Below are positions 51,061 through 59,695 of a stretch of 64,000 nucleotides of DNA, in pieces. The stretch's first letter is position 1. Every line of letters starts with the position of its first letter. The notes beneath the pieces are model-generated. The model was given only the letters and a program-made list of their open reading frames with translations, ran no database searches and was not told the DNA's origin. The stretch covers positions 567,655 to 631,654 of the forward strand of contig NZ_PPPX01000001.1 in the NCBI RefSeq assembly GCF_002902305.1, read 5' to 3'. The DNA is from Staphylococcus argensis (GTDB taxonomy: Bacteria; Bacillota; Bacilli; Staphylococcales; Staphylococcaceae). The translations under genes and the position numbers were made by a program.

Positions 51061-51860
51061 TGGCAGAACAAACTCAAAGCCAACAACCTCAACAAAAGCA
51101 AAAAGAGCCAATTAAATTAATCATCAAACGTCAAGATAATAATGAGTCTAAACCTTATTATGAAGAGTTTGAGATTCCATATAAAGAGAACTTAAACGTG
51201 ATTGCATGTTTAATGTACATCCGTAGAAATCCAGTTAACGCTAAAGGTGAAAAAACAACACCGGTTACTTGGGATATGAACTGTCTTGAAGAAGTTTGTG
51301 GTGCATGTTCTATGGTTATCAATGGTCAAGCGCGTCAATCATGTTCAGCGATCATTGACCAATTAGAACAACCAATCAAACTTGAACCAATGAGTACATT
51401 CCCAGTTATTCGTGACTTACAAGTTGACCGTTCTAGAATGTTCGACAACTTGAAACGTATGAAAGCTTGGGTACCAATCGATGGTACTTACGACTTAGGA
51501 CCAGGACCTCGTATGCCTGAGAAGAAACGTCAAACAGCATACGAATTATCTAAATGTATGACTTGTGGTGTATGTTTAGAGGTATGTCCTAACGTAACAA
51601 GCAACAATAACTTCGTGGGTGCACAAGCGATTTCTCAAGTTCGCTTATTCAACTTACACCCAACAGGTTCAATGACTAAAGATGAACGTTTAGATGCTTT
51701 AATGGGTGGCGGAGGCCTTCAAGCATGTGGTAACTCTCAAAACTGTGTGAACGCATGTCCTAAAGGTATCCGACTTACAACATCTATCGCGGCTATGAAC
51801 AGAGAAACTTCATTCCATATGTTCAAGTCATTCTTTGGTTCAGACCATAAAGTAGACTAA
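51060..51860 (+). CDS. sdhB: Succinate dehydrogenase iron-sulfur subunit
   Basis: It passes electrons from FAD to the heme subunit through three clusters. The 266 residues contain the 2Fe-2S ligands (CLEEVCGACS ... SC), the 4Fe-4S motif CMTCGVCLEVCP and the 3Fe-4S motif CGNSQNCVNACPKGI. AGGAGG lies in the end of sdhA, and the one-nucleotide overlap ties translation together. A GC-rich terminator follows. Confidence 0.97.
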   Translation: MAEQTQSQQPQQKQKEPIKLIIKRQDNNESKPYYEEFEIPYKENLNVIACLMYIRRNPVNAKGEKTTPVTWDMNCLEEVCGACSMVINGQARQSCSAIIDQLEQPIKLEPMSTFPVIRDLQVDRSRMFDNLKRMKAWVPIDGTYDLGPGPRMPEKKRQTAYELSKCMTCGVCLEVCPNVTSNNNFVGAQAISQVRLFNLHPTGSMTKDERLDALMGGGGLQACGNSQNCVNACPKGIRLTTSIAAMNRETSFHMFKSFFGSDHKVD

Positions 51861-51879
51861 TATCATTGCGTCATCGCAA

Positions 51880-51906
51880 GGGCCCGGCAGTTGCCGGGTC
51901 TTTTTC
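51880..51906 (+). terminator. Terminator of sdhCAB
   Basis: CCCGGCA pairs with TGCCGGG around a tiny loop, followed by TCTTTTT. Confidence 0.85.
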
Positions 51907-52107
51907 GTTATAATAAAAGGAATATTACTACTGTTTAATTTGAGAATGATACTACTACTTAGAATATTACACTAGATATCTTTTCTATATAGCAGTTGAA
52001 TTAAATTTAAAAATAGGTTTCGAATTTTATAATGAGCCTGGAATATTAACAGAAATTAGTGTTTGAAATAGATGAAAATGGCGCTTAAGATGAATCTTTT
52101 TTAATAT

Positions 52108-52234
52108 TTTCAATGTCGACTCGAGACGCTAGATGGATTTAAGACCACAACGAAAATCCATTCTTTGAGCTCTTTGAGCGAAAAGAATTAGTTGAGTGTG
52201 GTCCCATTAGCAAGCGAGAGTCATTATATTGAAA
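52108..52234. repeat. Short-form intergenic inverted-repeat element, copy 4
   Basis: Bounded by TTTCAATGT and ATATTGAAA; nearly the same sequence as 39302-39428 and in the same orientation. The flanking DNA (51907-52107 and 52235-52346) is AT-rich with no recognisable gene; a TGC-TAAAAT at 52305-52313 may be the murI promoter. Confidence 0.75.
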
Positions 52235-52346
52235 ATGATATAACTTTGATTTATATTTCATTTTCGTTAAATAAGCGAAGTAAATGAAGCTATAAATCAT
52301 GTTGTGCTAAAATGATATTAAATACATAATAAGGAAGTTTTTAATA

Positions 52347-53159
52347 ATGGATAGACCTATCGGTGTGATTGATTCCGGAGTAGGTGGGCTGACCGTAGCG
52401 AAAGAAATAATGCGTCAGTTACCGAATGAAACGATATACTATTTAGGGGACGTCAAACGGTGTCCATACGGCCCTAGAGAGGCTGAAGAAGTAAGACAGT
52501 TCTCTATTGAACTTGCGAATACGCTGATGCAATATGAAATCAAAATGCTCGTCATCGCATGCAATACTGCAACAGCTGTGGCATTGGATACGTTGCAAGA
52601 GATGCTCAATATACCGGTAGTAGGGGTAATTGAACCAGGTGCGCGTACAGCGATTATGACAACACAGAATAACAGTGTGCTCGTACTTGGAACTGAAGGA
52701 ACGATACGTTCAGAAGCGTATCGACATCAGATCACTCGTATCAACCCTAATATTAAGGTGAGAGGGGTCGTTTGTCCTGGTTTCGCGCCAATGGTTGAGC
52801 AGTTACGCTATAAAGATCCAACGATTACAAGTATTGTGATACATCAAACGTTAAAGCAATGGCGACATAGTGATGCAGATACGGTAATTCTGGGATGTAC
52901 CCATTATCCTTTAATCTATCAACAAATTAACAATTATTTTGACGGTGAGAAGACCGTGATTTCATCAGGTTTAGAAACTGCACGTGAAGTGAGTGCATTG
53001 CTCACATTTAGTAGTGAACATGCTGGCTATAAGACATCTCCGAAACATCGCTTTTTTGCAACTGGAGATACAGAACACATTGAATATATTATCCAACAGT
53101 GGCTTGGTTTAGACGTCACAGTAGAACAAATTGAAGTCGTACAAGGAGATGAGGATTAA
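52347..53159 (+). CDS. murI: Glutamate racemase
   Basis: It makes D-glutamate for peptidoglycan precursors by a two-base, cofactor-free mechanism. It has 270 residues; the two catalytic cysteines are Cys72 (ACNTATA) and Cys184 (GCTHYPL), and the substrate motif [10 protein letters not shown] is at the N-terminus. AAGGAAG precedes the ATG. Its stop overlaps the rdgB start, and three genes (murI, rdgB, YfcE-like) form one operon as in other staphylococci. Confidence 0.95.
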   Translation: MDRPIGVIDSGVGGLTVAKEIMRQLPNETIYYLGDVKRCPYGPREAEEVRQFSIELANTLMQYEIKMLVIACNTATAVALDTLQEMLNIPVVGVIEPGARTAIMTTQNNSVLVLGTEGTIRSEAYRHQITRINPNIKVRGVVCPGFAPMVEQLRYKDPTITSIVIHQTLKQWRHSDADTVILGCTHYPLIYQQINNYFDGEKTVISSGLETAREVSALLTFSSEHAGYKTSPKHRFFATGDTEHIEYIIQQWLGLDVTVEQIEVVQGDED

Positions 53160-53743
53160 TGGAAGATTTAGTGATTGCTTCTAGCAACAAAGGAAAGATT
53201 AATGATTTTAAGGTAATATTTCCTCAATATCGCGTGATTGGTATTGGAGAGCTTATCGAAGATTTTGATGTCGAAGAAACAGGTACAACATTTGAAGAGA
53301 ATTCTAGACTTAAATCTGAGGCTGCAGCTCAAGCACTTAATAAACGTGTGATTGCTGATGATAGCGGGTTAGAAATTCATGCTTTAAATGGCGCACCAGG
53401 CGTGTATTCTGCACGTTATGCAAGTGCTTCGAAAGATGATGACGCAAATATTGAGAAAGTATTGTCTGAACTCGGCGATACGAAAGATCGAGCAGCTGAA
53501 TTTGTATGTGTAGTTAGTATGAGTGCCCCAGGTGAGGAAACAGTACAATTTAGAGGTACAGTTCAGGGTGAAATTACGTTAGGTAAAATTGGTGAACATG
53601 GCTTTGGTTACGATCCAATCTTTTACGTGCCGGATAAAGGTCAAACGATGGCTCAGCTTAGTGCTGAAGAGAAAAATGAAATTAGTCATCGTCGTCGTGC
53701 GATTGATCAGTTAGAAGCTTATTTAAAAGGTGAAGCGCAATGA
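53159..53743 (+). CDS. XTP/dITP diphosphatase (RdgB/HAM1 family)
   Basis: A house-cleaning pyrophosphatase that removes non-canonical purine nucleotides such as XTP and dITP. The 194-residue protein has the substrate loop SSNKGK near the start, the catalytic VIADDSGLEIHALNGAPGVYSARYA segment and the C-terminal GFGYDPIF and SHRRRA motifs. It overlaps murI by 1 nt and the next gene by 4 nt. AAGGAGATGAGG lies in the murI end. Confidence 0.94.
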   Translation: MEDLVIASSNKGKINDFKVIFPQYRVIGIGELIEDFDVEETGTTFEENSRLKSEAAAQALNKRVIADDSGLEIHALNGAPGVYSARYASASKDDDANIEKVLSELGDTKDRAAEFVCVVSMSAPGEETVQFRGTVQGEITLGKIGEHGFGYDPIFYVPDKGQTMAQLSAEEKNEISHRRRAIDQLEAYLKGEAQ

Positions 53744-54255
53744 CTCAATTATTATTAATTAGCGATAATCATACTGAAGCAGGTATATTACATGATGTGC
53801 TCACGCATAATGAAGATTGTGATGAAGCAATTCATCTAGGCGATTCCCAATTTACTTATGATGATACGGAACTCAGTCGCTTCGTCAGAGTCAAAGGGAA
53901 CACGGATTTCTACCCTGAATTCCCGGCAGAAGAAATTGTCTCTATTAATGGCATTCGTGCATTCTGCGCACATGGTCATGTGCATCAAGTGAACCGTACG
54001 CGTGACATATTAGTGAATCAAGCTAAGATGCATCACTGCGACTTTGCATTCTATGGTCATACGCATGTAGCGAGATATGAAGAAATTGATGGCGTGCATG
54101 TGATTAACCCTGGAAGTATTTCTCAATCTCGCAGTCGAGTAGAGGAAACTTATGCCGTTGTGACAATCGACGATGAGACAGGTAAAGGACATGTAGAGTT
54201 TAAGAATCGTAAGCATGAAGTCATTCATGAAGTACAATTTGAGTTAAATCGCTAA
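53740..54255 (+). CDS. YfcE/MJ0936-type metallophosphodiesterase
   Basis: A 171-residue calcineurin-like phosphoesterase with the metal ligands in LISDNHTEAG (D-x-H), HLGDSQ (GD), VKGNTDF (GN), CAHGHVHQV and YGHTHVA (two His motifs). Small members of this type hydrolyse phosphodiesters in vitro; the physiological substrate is unknown. It ends the murI operon, starting in a 4-nt ATGA overlap with the previous gene. Confidence 0.88.
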   Translation: MTQLLLISDNHTEAGILHDVLTHNEDCDEAIHLGDSQFTYDDTELSRFVRVKGNTDFYPEFPAEEIVSINGIRAFCAHGHVHQVNRTRDILVNQAKMHHCDFAFYGHTHVARYEEIDGVHVINPGSISQSRSRVEETYAVVTIDDETGKGHVEFKNRKHEVIHEVQFELNR

Positions 54256-54330
54256 AAGAAATATCAATTTAACTTGTTTAATACGACTTAGTTAGGGTAT
54301 ATTAAGTAATAGTGTTATTTTATTGACGAT

Positions 54331-54377
54331 AAGACCTTAGCCTTCGTACTTAGAATGGAAGCTAGGGTTTTATTTTT
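54331..54377 (+). terminator. Terminator of the murI operon
   Basis: ACCTTAGCCTTC pairs imperfectly with GAAGCTAGGGT around a ~12-nt loop, followed by TTTATTTTT. Confidence 0.7.
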
Positions 54378-54454
54378 GGAACTATAATTGATTTTCTTCT
54401 ACTTTAAAATCATTCTAATATTAAGTATGTTTGAACTAAATTATATGTTATAAT

Positions 54455-54563
54455 GAAATTGTAGGTGAGAATCCTACAGGTATATGAACAGTTTTTGTGT
54501 GTGAAGGATATTATTCATGTTTACACACTTTCTAACCCGTCTCTTTATGAGGCGGGATTTTTT
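54455..54563 (+). ncRNA. Candidate small RNA, about 105 nt, with own promoter and terminator
   Basis: A TGT-TATAAT extended -10 at 54446-54454 is followed by three hairpins: GTAGG/CCTAC (54461-54477), GTGTGTG/CACAC-type (54497-54528) and a terminator CCCG-tc...ga-CGGG with six T (54536-54563). There is no convincing ORF inside it. It lies between a terminator and the promoter of the next gene, so it is an isolated unit. I do not recognise it as a named RNA family. Confidence 0.55.
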
Positions 54564-54643
54564 ATGCGATTTTTGAAATCTGATAAGAGTCCGGCGCATT
54601 TTTTAATAAAATGAATTTATAAAAATAATGTAATATAAAACAC

Positions 54644-54671
54644 TTTACTTTCGGTGGGGATGGTATATAAT
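54644..54671 (+). promoter_or_regulatory. Promoter of the coiled-coil protein gene
   Basis: TTTACT (54644-54649), a 16-bp spacer and TATAAT (54666-54671). Confidence 0.6.
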
Positions 54672-54748
54672 AATACTAAACAATACACTTGCACTTTGCC
54701 CTTTTACCAAACATGAAACAGACAATCAAAGACTAGGGAGGGATGCGA

Positions 54749-55369
54749 ATGAGCAATCAAAGCATCTTAAAGAAGCATCACCAACGCTTGACGCGATTAG
54801 AAAAAGATACACGTGATATAAAATTAGAATTAGTTGAAACGCAAGAGATACAGAAAACTATGAAAGAAGACAATGAAAAATGTACAGCAATACAGGAAGA
54901 TAGAATCGAGAGAATAGAAAAAAGTAATGAGCAATTTCAACAGAGCCAAGAGAAAAGCGCAGATAGAAATGAAAAATATTACAAAAAAATCATTGCCAAT
55001 CAAGAAAAGTCTTATGAGGTATTAATAAAAACCAATAGTCAATTTAAGAAAGAAATACGAGAAAATACTGAGCAATTCAAAAAAGAAATGCGAGAAAACA
55101 CCGAGCAGTTCAAAAAAGAAATACAAGAGAGTAATAAAGAATTTAAAGAAGAACAACTCAGGCTTCGAAAAGAATTGATTGACAGTAATACCCAATTTAG
55201 AGAAGAAATACGAGAGCACTGTCAAAGCTTGGAAGCGAATATCGGTAATTTAATAGATCAAAAGATGGAAATTCATGTCAATAACTTGAAATATTCTATG
55301 TTACGTTGGGGTGTTGGTATTAGTGTAGGTATTCTTGGATTAGCAGGGAGAGTTTTTGGTATATATTAA
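54749..55369 (+). CDS. Coiled-coil protein with C-terminal membrane helix, function unknown
   Basis: About 206 residues. Nearly all of residues 1-175 is charged coiled coil with many Glu, Lys and Gln. It contains tandem 11-residue repeats of the type EQFKKE-M/I-RENT (about 98-130), then a C-terminal hydrophobic segment (about 183-204) ending FGIY. There is no signal peptide, so it is probably tail-anchored with the coil in the cytoplasm. GGGAGGG supports Met 54749 over Met 54743. The codons are more A-rich than in neighbours, suggesting separate ancestry. The layout recalls DUF1640-like proteins, but I do not recognise a family. Confidence 0.65.
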   Translation: MSNQSILKKHHQRLTRLEKDTRDIKLELVETQEIQKTMKEDNEKCTAIQEDRIERIEKSNEQFQQSQEKSADRNEKYYKKIIANQEKSYEVLIKTNSQFKKEIRENTEQFKKEMRENTEQFKKEIQESNKEFKEEQLRLRKELIDSNTQFREEIREHCQSLEANIGNLIDQKMEIHVNNLKYSMLRWGVGISVGILGLAGRVFGIY

Positions 55370-55504
55370 ATTATCACTAGTTAATTTATTATAGTTACGA
55401 GCGTGAAAAGTATAGAGAAAAAAGCTGTTCTTCTATTGAACAAAAACAGAAAACAACTTAGTTTCTTATTAAATAACAAGAAGTTTGAATCTAACCGTTA
55501 TAAA

Positions 55505-55533
55505 AAAAGGCTATCCGAGTAGGTAGCCTTTTT
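55505..55533 (+). terminator. Terminator of the coiled-coil protein gene
   Basis: AAGGCTA-tcc pairs with aGG-TAGCCTT, followed by TTTT. The 135 nt before it contain nothing I recognise. Confidence 0.8.
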
Positions 55534-55596
55534 ATGTATATTACGTTGGCGTAAAAATCTAAATACAGTTGAAAACCATATACATCGATATATAAT

Positions 55597-55641
55597 AAAA
55601 GCCCGTTATATCAACGTTTCTAATCACGAGATATAACGAGC
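55597..55641 (-). terminator. Terminator of tRNA-Arg
   Basis: Read on the minus strand, GCTCGTTATATC pairs with GATATAACGGGC and is followed by TTTTATT. Confidence 0.8.
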
Positions 55642-55654
55642 GATAACCAAAAAA

Positions 55655-55728
55655 CGTCCTGGGAGGGATTCGAACCCCCGACCGATGGCTTAGAAGGCCA
55701 TTGCTCTATCCAGCTGAGCTACCAGGAC
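55655..55728 (-). tRNA. tRNA-Arg (anticodon TCT)
   Basis: Read on the minus strand, a full cloverleaf is seen: acceptor GTCCTGG / CCAGGAC with discriminator G, D-arm TAGCTCAGCTGGATAGAGCA, anticodon stem ATGGC / GCCAT with loop CTTCTAA (anticodon TCT, reading AGA and AGG), and T-arm with GGTTCGAATCC. The CCA end is not encoded. It is a single tRNA gene with its own promoter and terminator. Confidence 0.97.
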
Positions 55729-55752
55729 ATAACGTTTTTTAACACAACATTT

Positions 55753-55781
55753 ATTATAACTAAATCGCTACAAGAAAGCAA
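55753..55781 (-). promoter_or_regulatory. Promoter of tRNA-Arg
   Basis: On the minus strand, TTGCTT (55776-55781), a 17-bp spacer and TATAAT (55753-55758), about 25 nt upstream of the tRNA 5' end. Between here and 56036 I see no other feature apart from a TATAAT at 55987-55992, which may serve the next gene. Confidence 0.75.
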
Positions 55782-56036
55782 TACATCAATCAGTGAAAAT
55801 TATGTAGATTTTTCACTTATGTAAGCGATTTGCATTGATTTACTAGTAATACTCTAATAGCGATGTGTTGGATTATGAATACTACTTCTTTTTAATATCT
55901 ACCATCACTTAATCTTTCAAGTTAGGCAACTTCCATATATTGACTTTCAAGTTTTCATTATCCTCCACTTTCTTTCTCGCAACGAATATAATATAGTTCA
56001 ATAATGAGTAGTTTAAAGAGAGAAAGGGATTGTATT

Positions 56037-56717
56037 ATGAAACCGACCATGCTTATTGATTTTGATGATACGTTAGTAGACTTTATAGATGCAGAAATTC
56101 AAGCTTTTTACACAATAGCTAAAGATTATCTAAATGAAGCTACTGAATCTGATTTACAAACGTTTATGCGAGTGAATCAGGCGCATTGGGAAGCTTTCCA
56201 ACGAGGAGAGCTCAATAAGGAAGAAGTGTTGAACCACCGTTTCCGAAACTTCTTTGCGAGATACGATATCGAAGTTGATGGTCCGAAAGTTGATCATGAG
56301 TATCGCACTGCGTTATCGAAAGCGACAGTGAAGTACATGCCGCACGTGCTAACTACTTTAGATATTCTTAAAAATCACTACGACCTCTATATCGTGACGA
56401 ATGGTGTGCGCATTACGCAATTACGTCGTTTGAAACAAACGCCTTTCGAAACGATCTTCAAAGATATCTTCATCTCTGAAGATACAGGATCTCAAAAACC
56501 TAAGCCTGAGTTTTTCGATTACGTATTCAATCATATTGGCAACGACAGAAGAGAAGATGCAATCATTGTTGGTGATTCTTTAACTTCTGATATTCAAGGG
56601 GGCATCAATGCTGGAATTCGCACTTGTTGGTACAACGGCCGAGACAAGGTCAATGATTCTGACATTCAACCTGATTACACAATTCAGAGCTTTGACCAAC
56701 TTGTTCACTTAAAATAA
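56037..56717 (+). CDS. HAD hydrolase, YjjG/YfnB type (nucleotidase-like)
   Basis: A 226-residue haloacid-dehalogenase phosphatase. The catalytic motif I is LIDFDDTLVDF, motif II IVTNG, motif III the Lys in KPKPEFF, and motif IV VGDSLTSDIQGG; a helical cap (about 17-90) lies between I and II. YjjG-type enzymes act on nucleoside monophosphates, some of them non-canonical, but the substrate here is not known. AAAGGG spaces to Met 56037; the frame is open further upstream. Confidence 0.85.
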   Translation: MKPTMLIDFDDTLVDFIDAEIQAFYTIAKDYLNEATESDLQTFMRVNQAHWEAFQRGELNKEEVLNHRFRNFFARYDIEVDGPKVDHEYRTALSKATVKYMPHVLTTLDILKNHYDLYIVTNGVRITQLRRLKQTPFETIFKDIFISEDTGSQKPKPEFFDYVFNHIGNDRREDAIIVGDSLTSDIQGGINAGIRTCWYNGRDKVNDSDIQPDYTIQSFDQLVHLK

Positions 56718-56740
56718 GTTTTGATTAAAAACCAATAAAA

Positions 56741-56801
56741 AAGAGTTGATGAAAGGTGAGTAAGTGCAAGTGTTAAGCAATTGACCTCAATCATCAACTC
56801 T
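56741..56801. terminator. Bidirectional terminator between the HAD and acetyltransferase genes
   Basis: AGAGTTGATGA pairs with TCATCAACTCT; on the minus strand the stem is followed by TTTTTTATT. Confidence 0.75.
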
Positions 56802-56809
56802 GATTGTTA

Positions 56810-57256
56810 TTATTTAGTTGGTGTCCACAATAGTACATCGTTGCCTTCTTGGTTCTGTTCACCTGTATCTTCGAAGCCATGTTTCAAGAAGAAATCTTTA
56901 GATTTATTACGTGCAATAACTTTGATTGGTAAGTTATGTGACTTGGCATAGTCGAGTAGTGCTTGACCATAGCCACGACCTTGAAATGCTTTGAGAACTT
57001 CAAGTTTCCATAATACTAAGTAATCATCATATTTAGGGAAATAAACTTCTTCCACTTTACCTTTACGATAAAGTGCCATACGAGCGCCAAGACGATCACC
57101 TACGTATATGCCGTAGAATGGAGAGTCTGAACTAGCATCGATCATTTCCCCACGCAGTTCATCAACCATAAATAGATCTTTGTTCCCGAAGTTCCTGAAA
57201 TCTTCGAAAAGTTCGTCGGTCTTGTAATTAATATCGAGACGCTTTACGTCACTCAT
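56810..57256 (-). CDS. GNAT-family N-acetyltransferase (YlbP-like)
   Basis: A 148-residue acetyl-CoA-dependent acyltransferase. The acetyl-CoA-binding motif A is seen in LEVLKAFQGRGYGQALLDYA (Gln/Arg-x-x-Gly-x-Gly/Ala). It fits YlbP of B. subtilis in both sequence type and place, just upstream of bshC and mraZ. The substrate is unknown. It is divergent from bshC, with a ~230-nt region between them holding the bshC promoter. Confidence 0.82.
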   Translation of the reverse strand: MSDVKRLDINYKTDELFEDFRNFGNKDLFMVDELRGEMIDASSDSPFYGIYVGDRLGARMALYRKGKVEEVYFPKYDDYLVLWKLEVLKAFQGRGYGQALLDYAKSHNLPIKVIARNKSKDFFLKHGFEDTGEQNQEGNDVLLWTPTK

Positions 57257-57424
57257 ATTCTTTCCCCCTTGAATTGATTTAATACCATTATACCGTAAAG
57301 TGAATTATGATGACAAAATTTTATAATTTATCATCTTTGGATAATTGTTGTGGCCTTAATATATATTACCGATTACAATGGTGAAATTTTTCTTATTCTC
57401 TCCCATATATAGCAAGCCGTATAA

Positions 57425-57453
57425 TTGTCAAATATTACTATAATCTTTATACT
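57425..57453 (+). promoter_or_regulatory. Promoter of bshC
   Basis: TTGTCA (57425-57430), a 17-bp spacer, then TATACT (57448-57453). The transcript start would be about 25 nt before the ATG. Confidence 0.7.
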
Positions 57454-57485
57454 GAAATAGAACAGAATGACTAAGGAGAATAGGT

Positions 57486-59099
57486 ATGGACTGTAAGACG
57501 CTTAAACTTAAAGACGACAATCAATTTATCACTAGCATCGCACATAATGATGAACACGTGACTCAATTTATCAATTACAATGCTATGGCAGAGGAAAGTT
57601 ATGCTACTCGACTTCAAAGTCCAAACAATGGTAGAGAAGAGGCTTTAGCTGAAATAATCGAGTACTTTATGAGTGATTTGTCGCTAACTGATGCACAACA
57701 AGAGAATATTTCTCAACTTGCTAATGGCGCTAAAGTAGTTATTGGTGGCCAACAAGCAGGTTTTTTAGGCGGCGCTCTTTATACTTTTCATAAAATAATG
57801 TCCATCGTCACATTGACGCAATCTTTACGCGATAAGTATGATCATTCAGTTGTACCTGTGTTCTGGATCGCTGGGGAAGATCACGACTTTGATGAAGTCA
57901 ATCACACATACGTCTTTAATCAAAGCGATGCCCAATTACATAAGGTGAAATATCATACATTACAGCCACCTGAAACGTGTGTTTCTCATTATCGTCCTGA
58001 TAAAGGCGAACTTAAGCAAGCTGTGGACGATTTCTTTAAACAGTTGAATGAAACTCAAGCTTCCCGTCCACTCAGAGATATGTGTCATAAGATTATTGCT
58101 GATTTCGACAGTTGGTCAGATATCTTTAAAGCGCTTGTGCACGAGGTCTTCAAAGAATACGGTATATTACTTATCGATGCACATGATTCCCAGTTACGAC
58201 ATCTCGAACGACCAATGTTTAAACGTATTATTGAACAACATCAGTCTGTTGATACTGCTTTTAGACAAGGGCAGAGTAAGACGATTGAAGCGGGTCTTGA
58301 GCAGATGATTCAAACAGAAACGAATGTACACCTATTTCTCGAACACGACCAAGCGCGAGAGTTACTCATTTATGAAGATGGGAAGTTTAAGTTGAATAAA
58401 AGTCAGGAGACGTTATCTAAAGAAGAACTACTTAATATAGTAGAAACGCACCCAGAACGTTTATCTAACAACGTAGTGACACGTCCTGTGATGGAAGAGT
58501 GGTTATTCAACACGGTCACTTTCGTTGGCGGGCCAAGCGAGATTAAATACTGGGCCGAACTTGCACAAGTCTTTAAGACACTAGAAGTAGAAATGCCTAT
58601 CGTCTTACCACGTATGCGTATCAGTTATCTCAATCCGAGAGTGGAGAAATTATTACAACGTTACGACATTCCGCTTGAAGAGGTTATTGAAGAAGGTGCA
58701 ACACGTCATAAAGATGAATTTGTCAGAGCACAAGCTTCAGATACGTTTATCAATAAAGTTGAAGAGATGAAAGTACAACAAGAGGCGCTTTACCAATCTC
58801 TCCAACGAGAATTAGATGATAATCACGATAATACAGTTCTACTTGATAAAAATAATGAGATTCACCAATTCCAATATGATTATCTTATCCAACGTTATTT
58901 ACTAAATATTGAAAGAGAAAATCATATTAGTATGACGCATTTCAGAGAAATTGAATCAACGCTCCACGCGATGGGTGGTTTACAAGAAAGAATTTGGAAT
59001 CCACTCCAAATTATGAATGAATTTGGGACAGATGTGTTCAGTCCCTCCACCTATCCACCACTTCCTTACACATTTGATCATATTATCGTTAAACCTTAG
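57486..59099 (+). CDS. bshC: Bacillithiol biosynthesis cysteine-adding enzyme
   Basis: It adds cysteine to glucosaminyl-malate in the last step of bacillithiol synthesis, the main low-molecular-weight thiol of Firmicutes. The 537-residue length is normal for BshC (YllA). The segments GGQQAGFLGGALYTFHKI and PVFWIAGEDHDFDEVNH are the conserved nucleotidyltransferase-like core, and a C-terminal coiled coil (about 410-490) is present. TAAGGAGAATAGGT lies before the ATG. It sits just upstream of mraZ, as in other Firmicutes. Confidence 0.93.
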   Translation: MDCKTLKLKDDNQFITSIAHNDEHVTQFINYNAMAEESYATRLQSPNNGREEALAEIIEYFMSDLSLTDAQQENISQLANGAKVVIGGQQAGFLGGALYTFHKIMSIVTLTQSLRDKYDHSVVPVFWIAGEDHDFDEVNHTYVFNQSDAQLHKVKYHTLQPPETCVSHYRPDKGELKQAVDDFFKQLNETQASRPLRDMCHKIIADFDSWSDIFKALVHEVFKEYGILLIDAHDSQLRHLERPMFKRIIEQHQSVDTAFRQGQSKTIEAGLEQMIQTETNVHLFLEHDQARELLIYEDGKFKLNKSQETLSKEELLNIVETHPERLSNNVVTRPVMEEWLFNTVTFVGGPSEIKYWAELAQVFKTLEVEMPIVLPRMRISYLNPRVEKLLQRYDIPLEEVIEEGATRHKDEFVRAQASDTFINKVEEMKVQQEALYQSLQRELDDNHDNTVLLDKNNEIHQFQYDYLIQRYLLNIERENHISMTHFREIESTLHAMGGLQERIWNPLQIMNEFGTDVFSPSTYPPLPYTFDHIIVKP

Positions 59100-59158
59100 A
59101 GTACGTAGAGGTTTGCCCGATTTGCTATCATTGCAGATCGGGCTATTTTTATGTCTAT

Positions 59159-59214
59159 TTGAAAGAATTCGGGTAAATTTTATATAAATAGTGGAGGATA
59201 GTGGGGAGATGTGG
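59159..59214 (+). promoter_or_regulatory. mraZ promoter with three 10-bp-spaced MraZ-type boxes
   Basis: TTGAAA (59159-59164), an 18-bp spacer and TATAAA (59183-59188) form a promoter. GTGG occurs at 59191, 59201 and 59211, exactly 10 bp apart. Tandem TGGG/GTGG boxes at this spacing are the known operator form of MraZ in other bacteria, so autoregulation of the dcw cluster is likely. Confidence 0.65.
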
Positions 59215-59248
59215 TAAATTATATATATGGAAGGTGAGGTGAGGTAGA

Positions 59249-59680
59249 ATGTTCATGGGTGAATACGAGCATCAGCTTGATACGAAAGGCCGTATGATCG
59301 TGCCTTCGAAGTTTCGCTATGATCTCAATGAACGTTTTATCATCACACGAGGCCTTGATAAATGCTTATTCGGCTATACTTTGGAAGAATGGCAGACGAT
59401 TGAAGAGAAGATGAGAACCTTACCTATGACCAAGAAAGATGCGCGTAAATTTATGCGTATGTTCTTCTCCGGTGCTGTCGAAGTAGAGTTAGATAAGCAA
59501 GGGCGTATTAATATTCCACAGAATTTAAGACAATACGCTAATTTATCGAAAGAATGTACAGTAATTGGGGTTTCAAATCGTATAGAGATTTGGGATCGTG
59601 AAACTTGGAATAACTTCTACGATGAATCAGAAGAAAGTTTCGAGGATATTGCTGAAGATTTAATTGATTTTGATTTTTAA
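59249..59680 (+). CDS. mraZ: Transcriptional regulator MraZ
   Basis: A 143-residue DNA-binding protein with two AbrB-like SpoVT half-domains. It carries [13 protein letters not shown] (about 11-23) and [13 protein letters not shown] (about 87-99). It forms ring-shaped oligomers that bind tandem boxes upstream of the division and cell wall cluster and repress it. The first gene of the dcw cluster; rsmH follows after 15 nt. Confidence 0.95.
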   Translation: MFMGEYEHQLDTKGRMIVPSKFRYDLNERFIITRGLDKCLFGYTLEEWQTIEEKMRTLPMTKKDARKFMRMFFSGAVEVELDKQGRINIPQNLRQYANLSKECTVIGVSNRIEIWDRETWNNFYDESEESFEDIAEDLIDFDF

Positions 59681-59695
59681 AATGGAGGAATTGAA

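Noticed and set aside
54517-54576. 19-codon ORF preceded by AAGGA at the end of the candidate small RNA
   Set aside because: It would have to read through the terminator hairpin, and its residues do not form a typical small toxin helix; considered chance.
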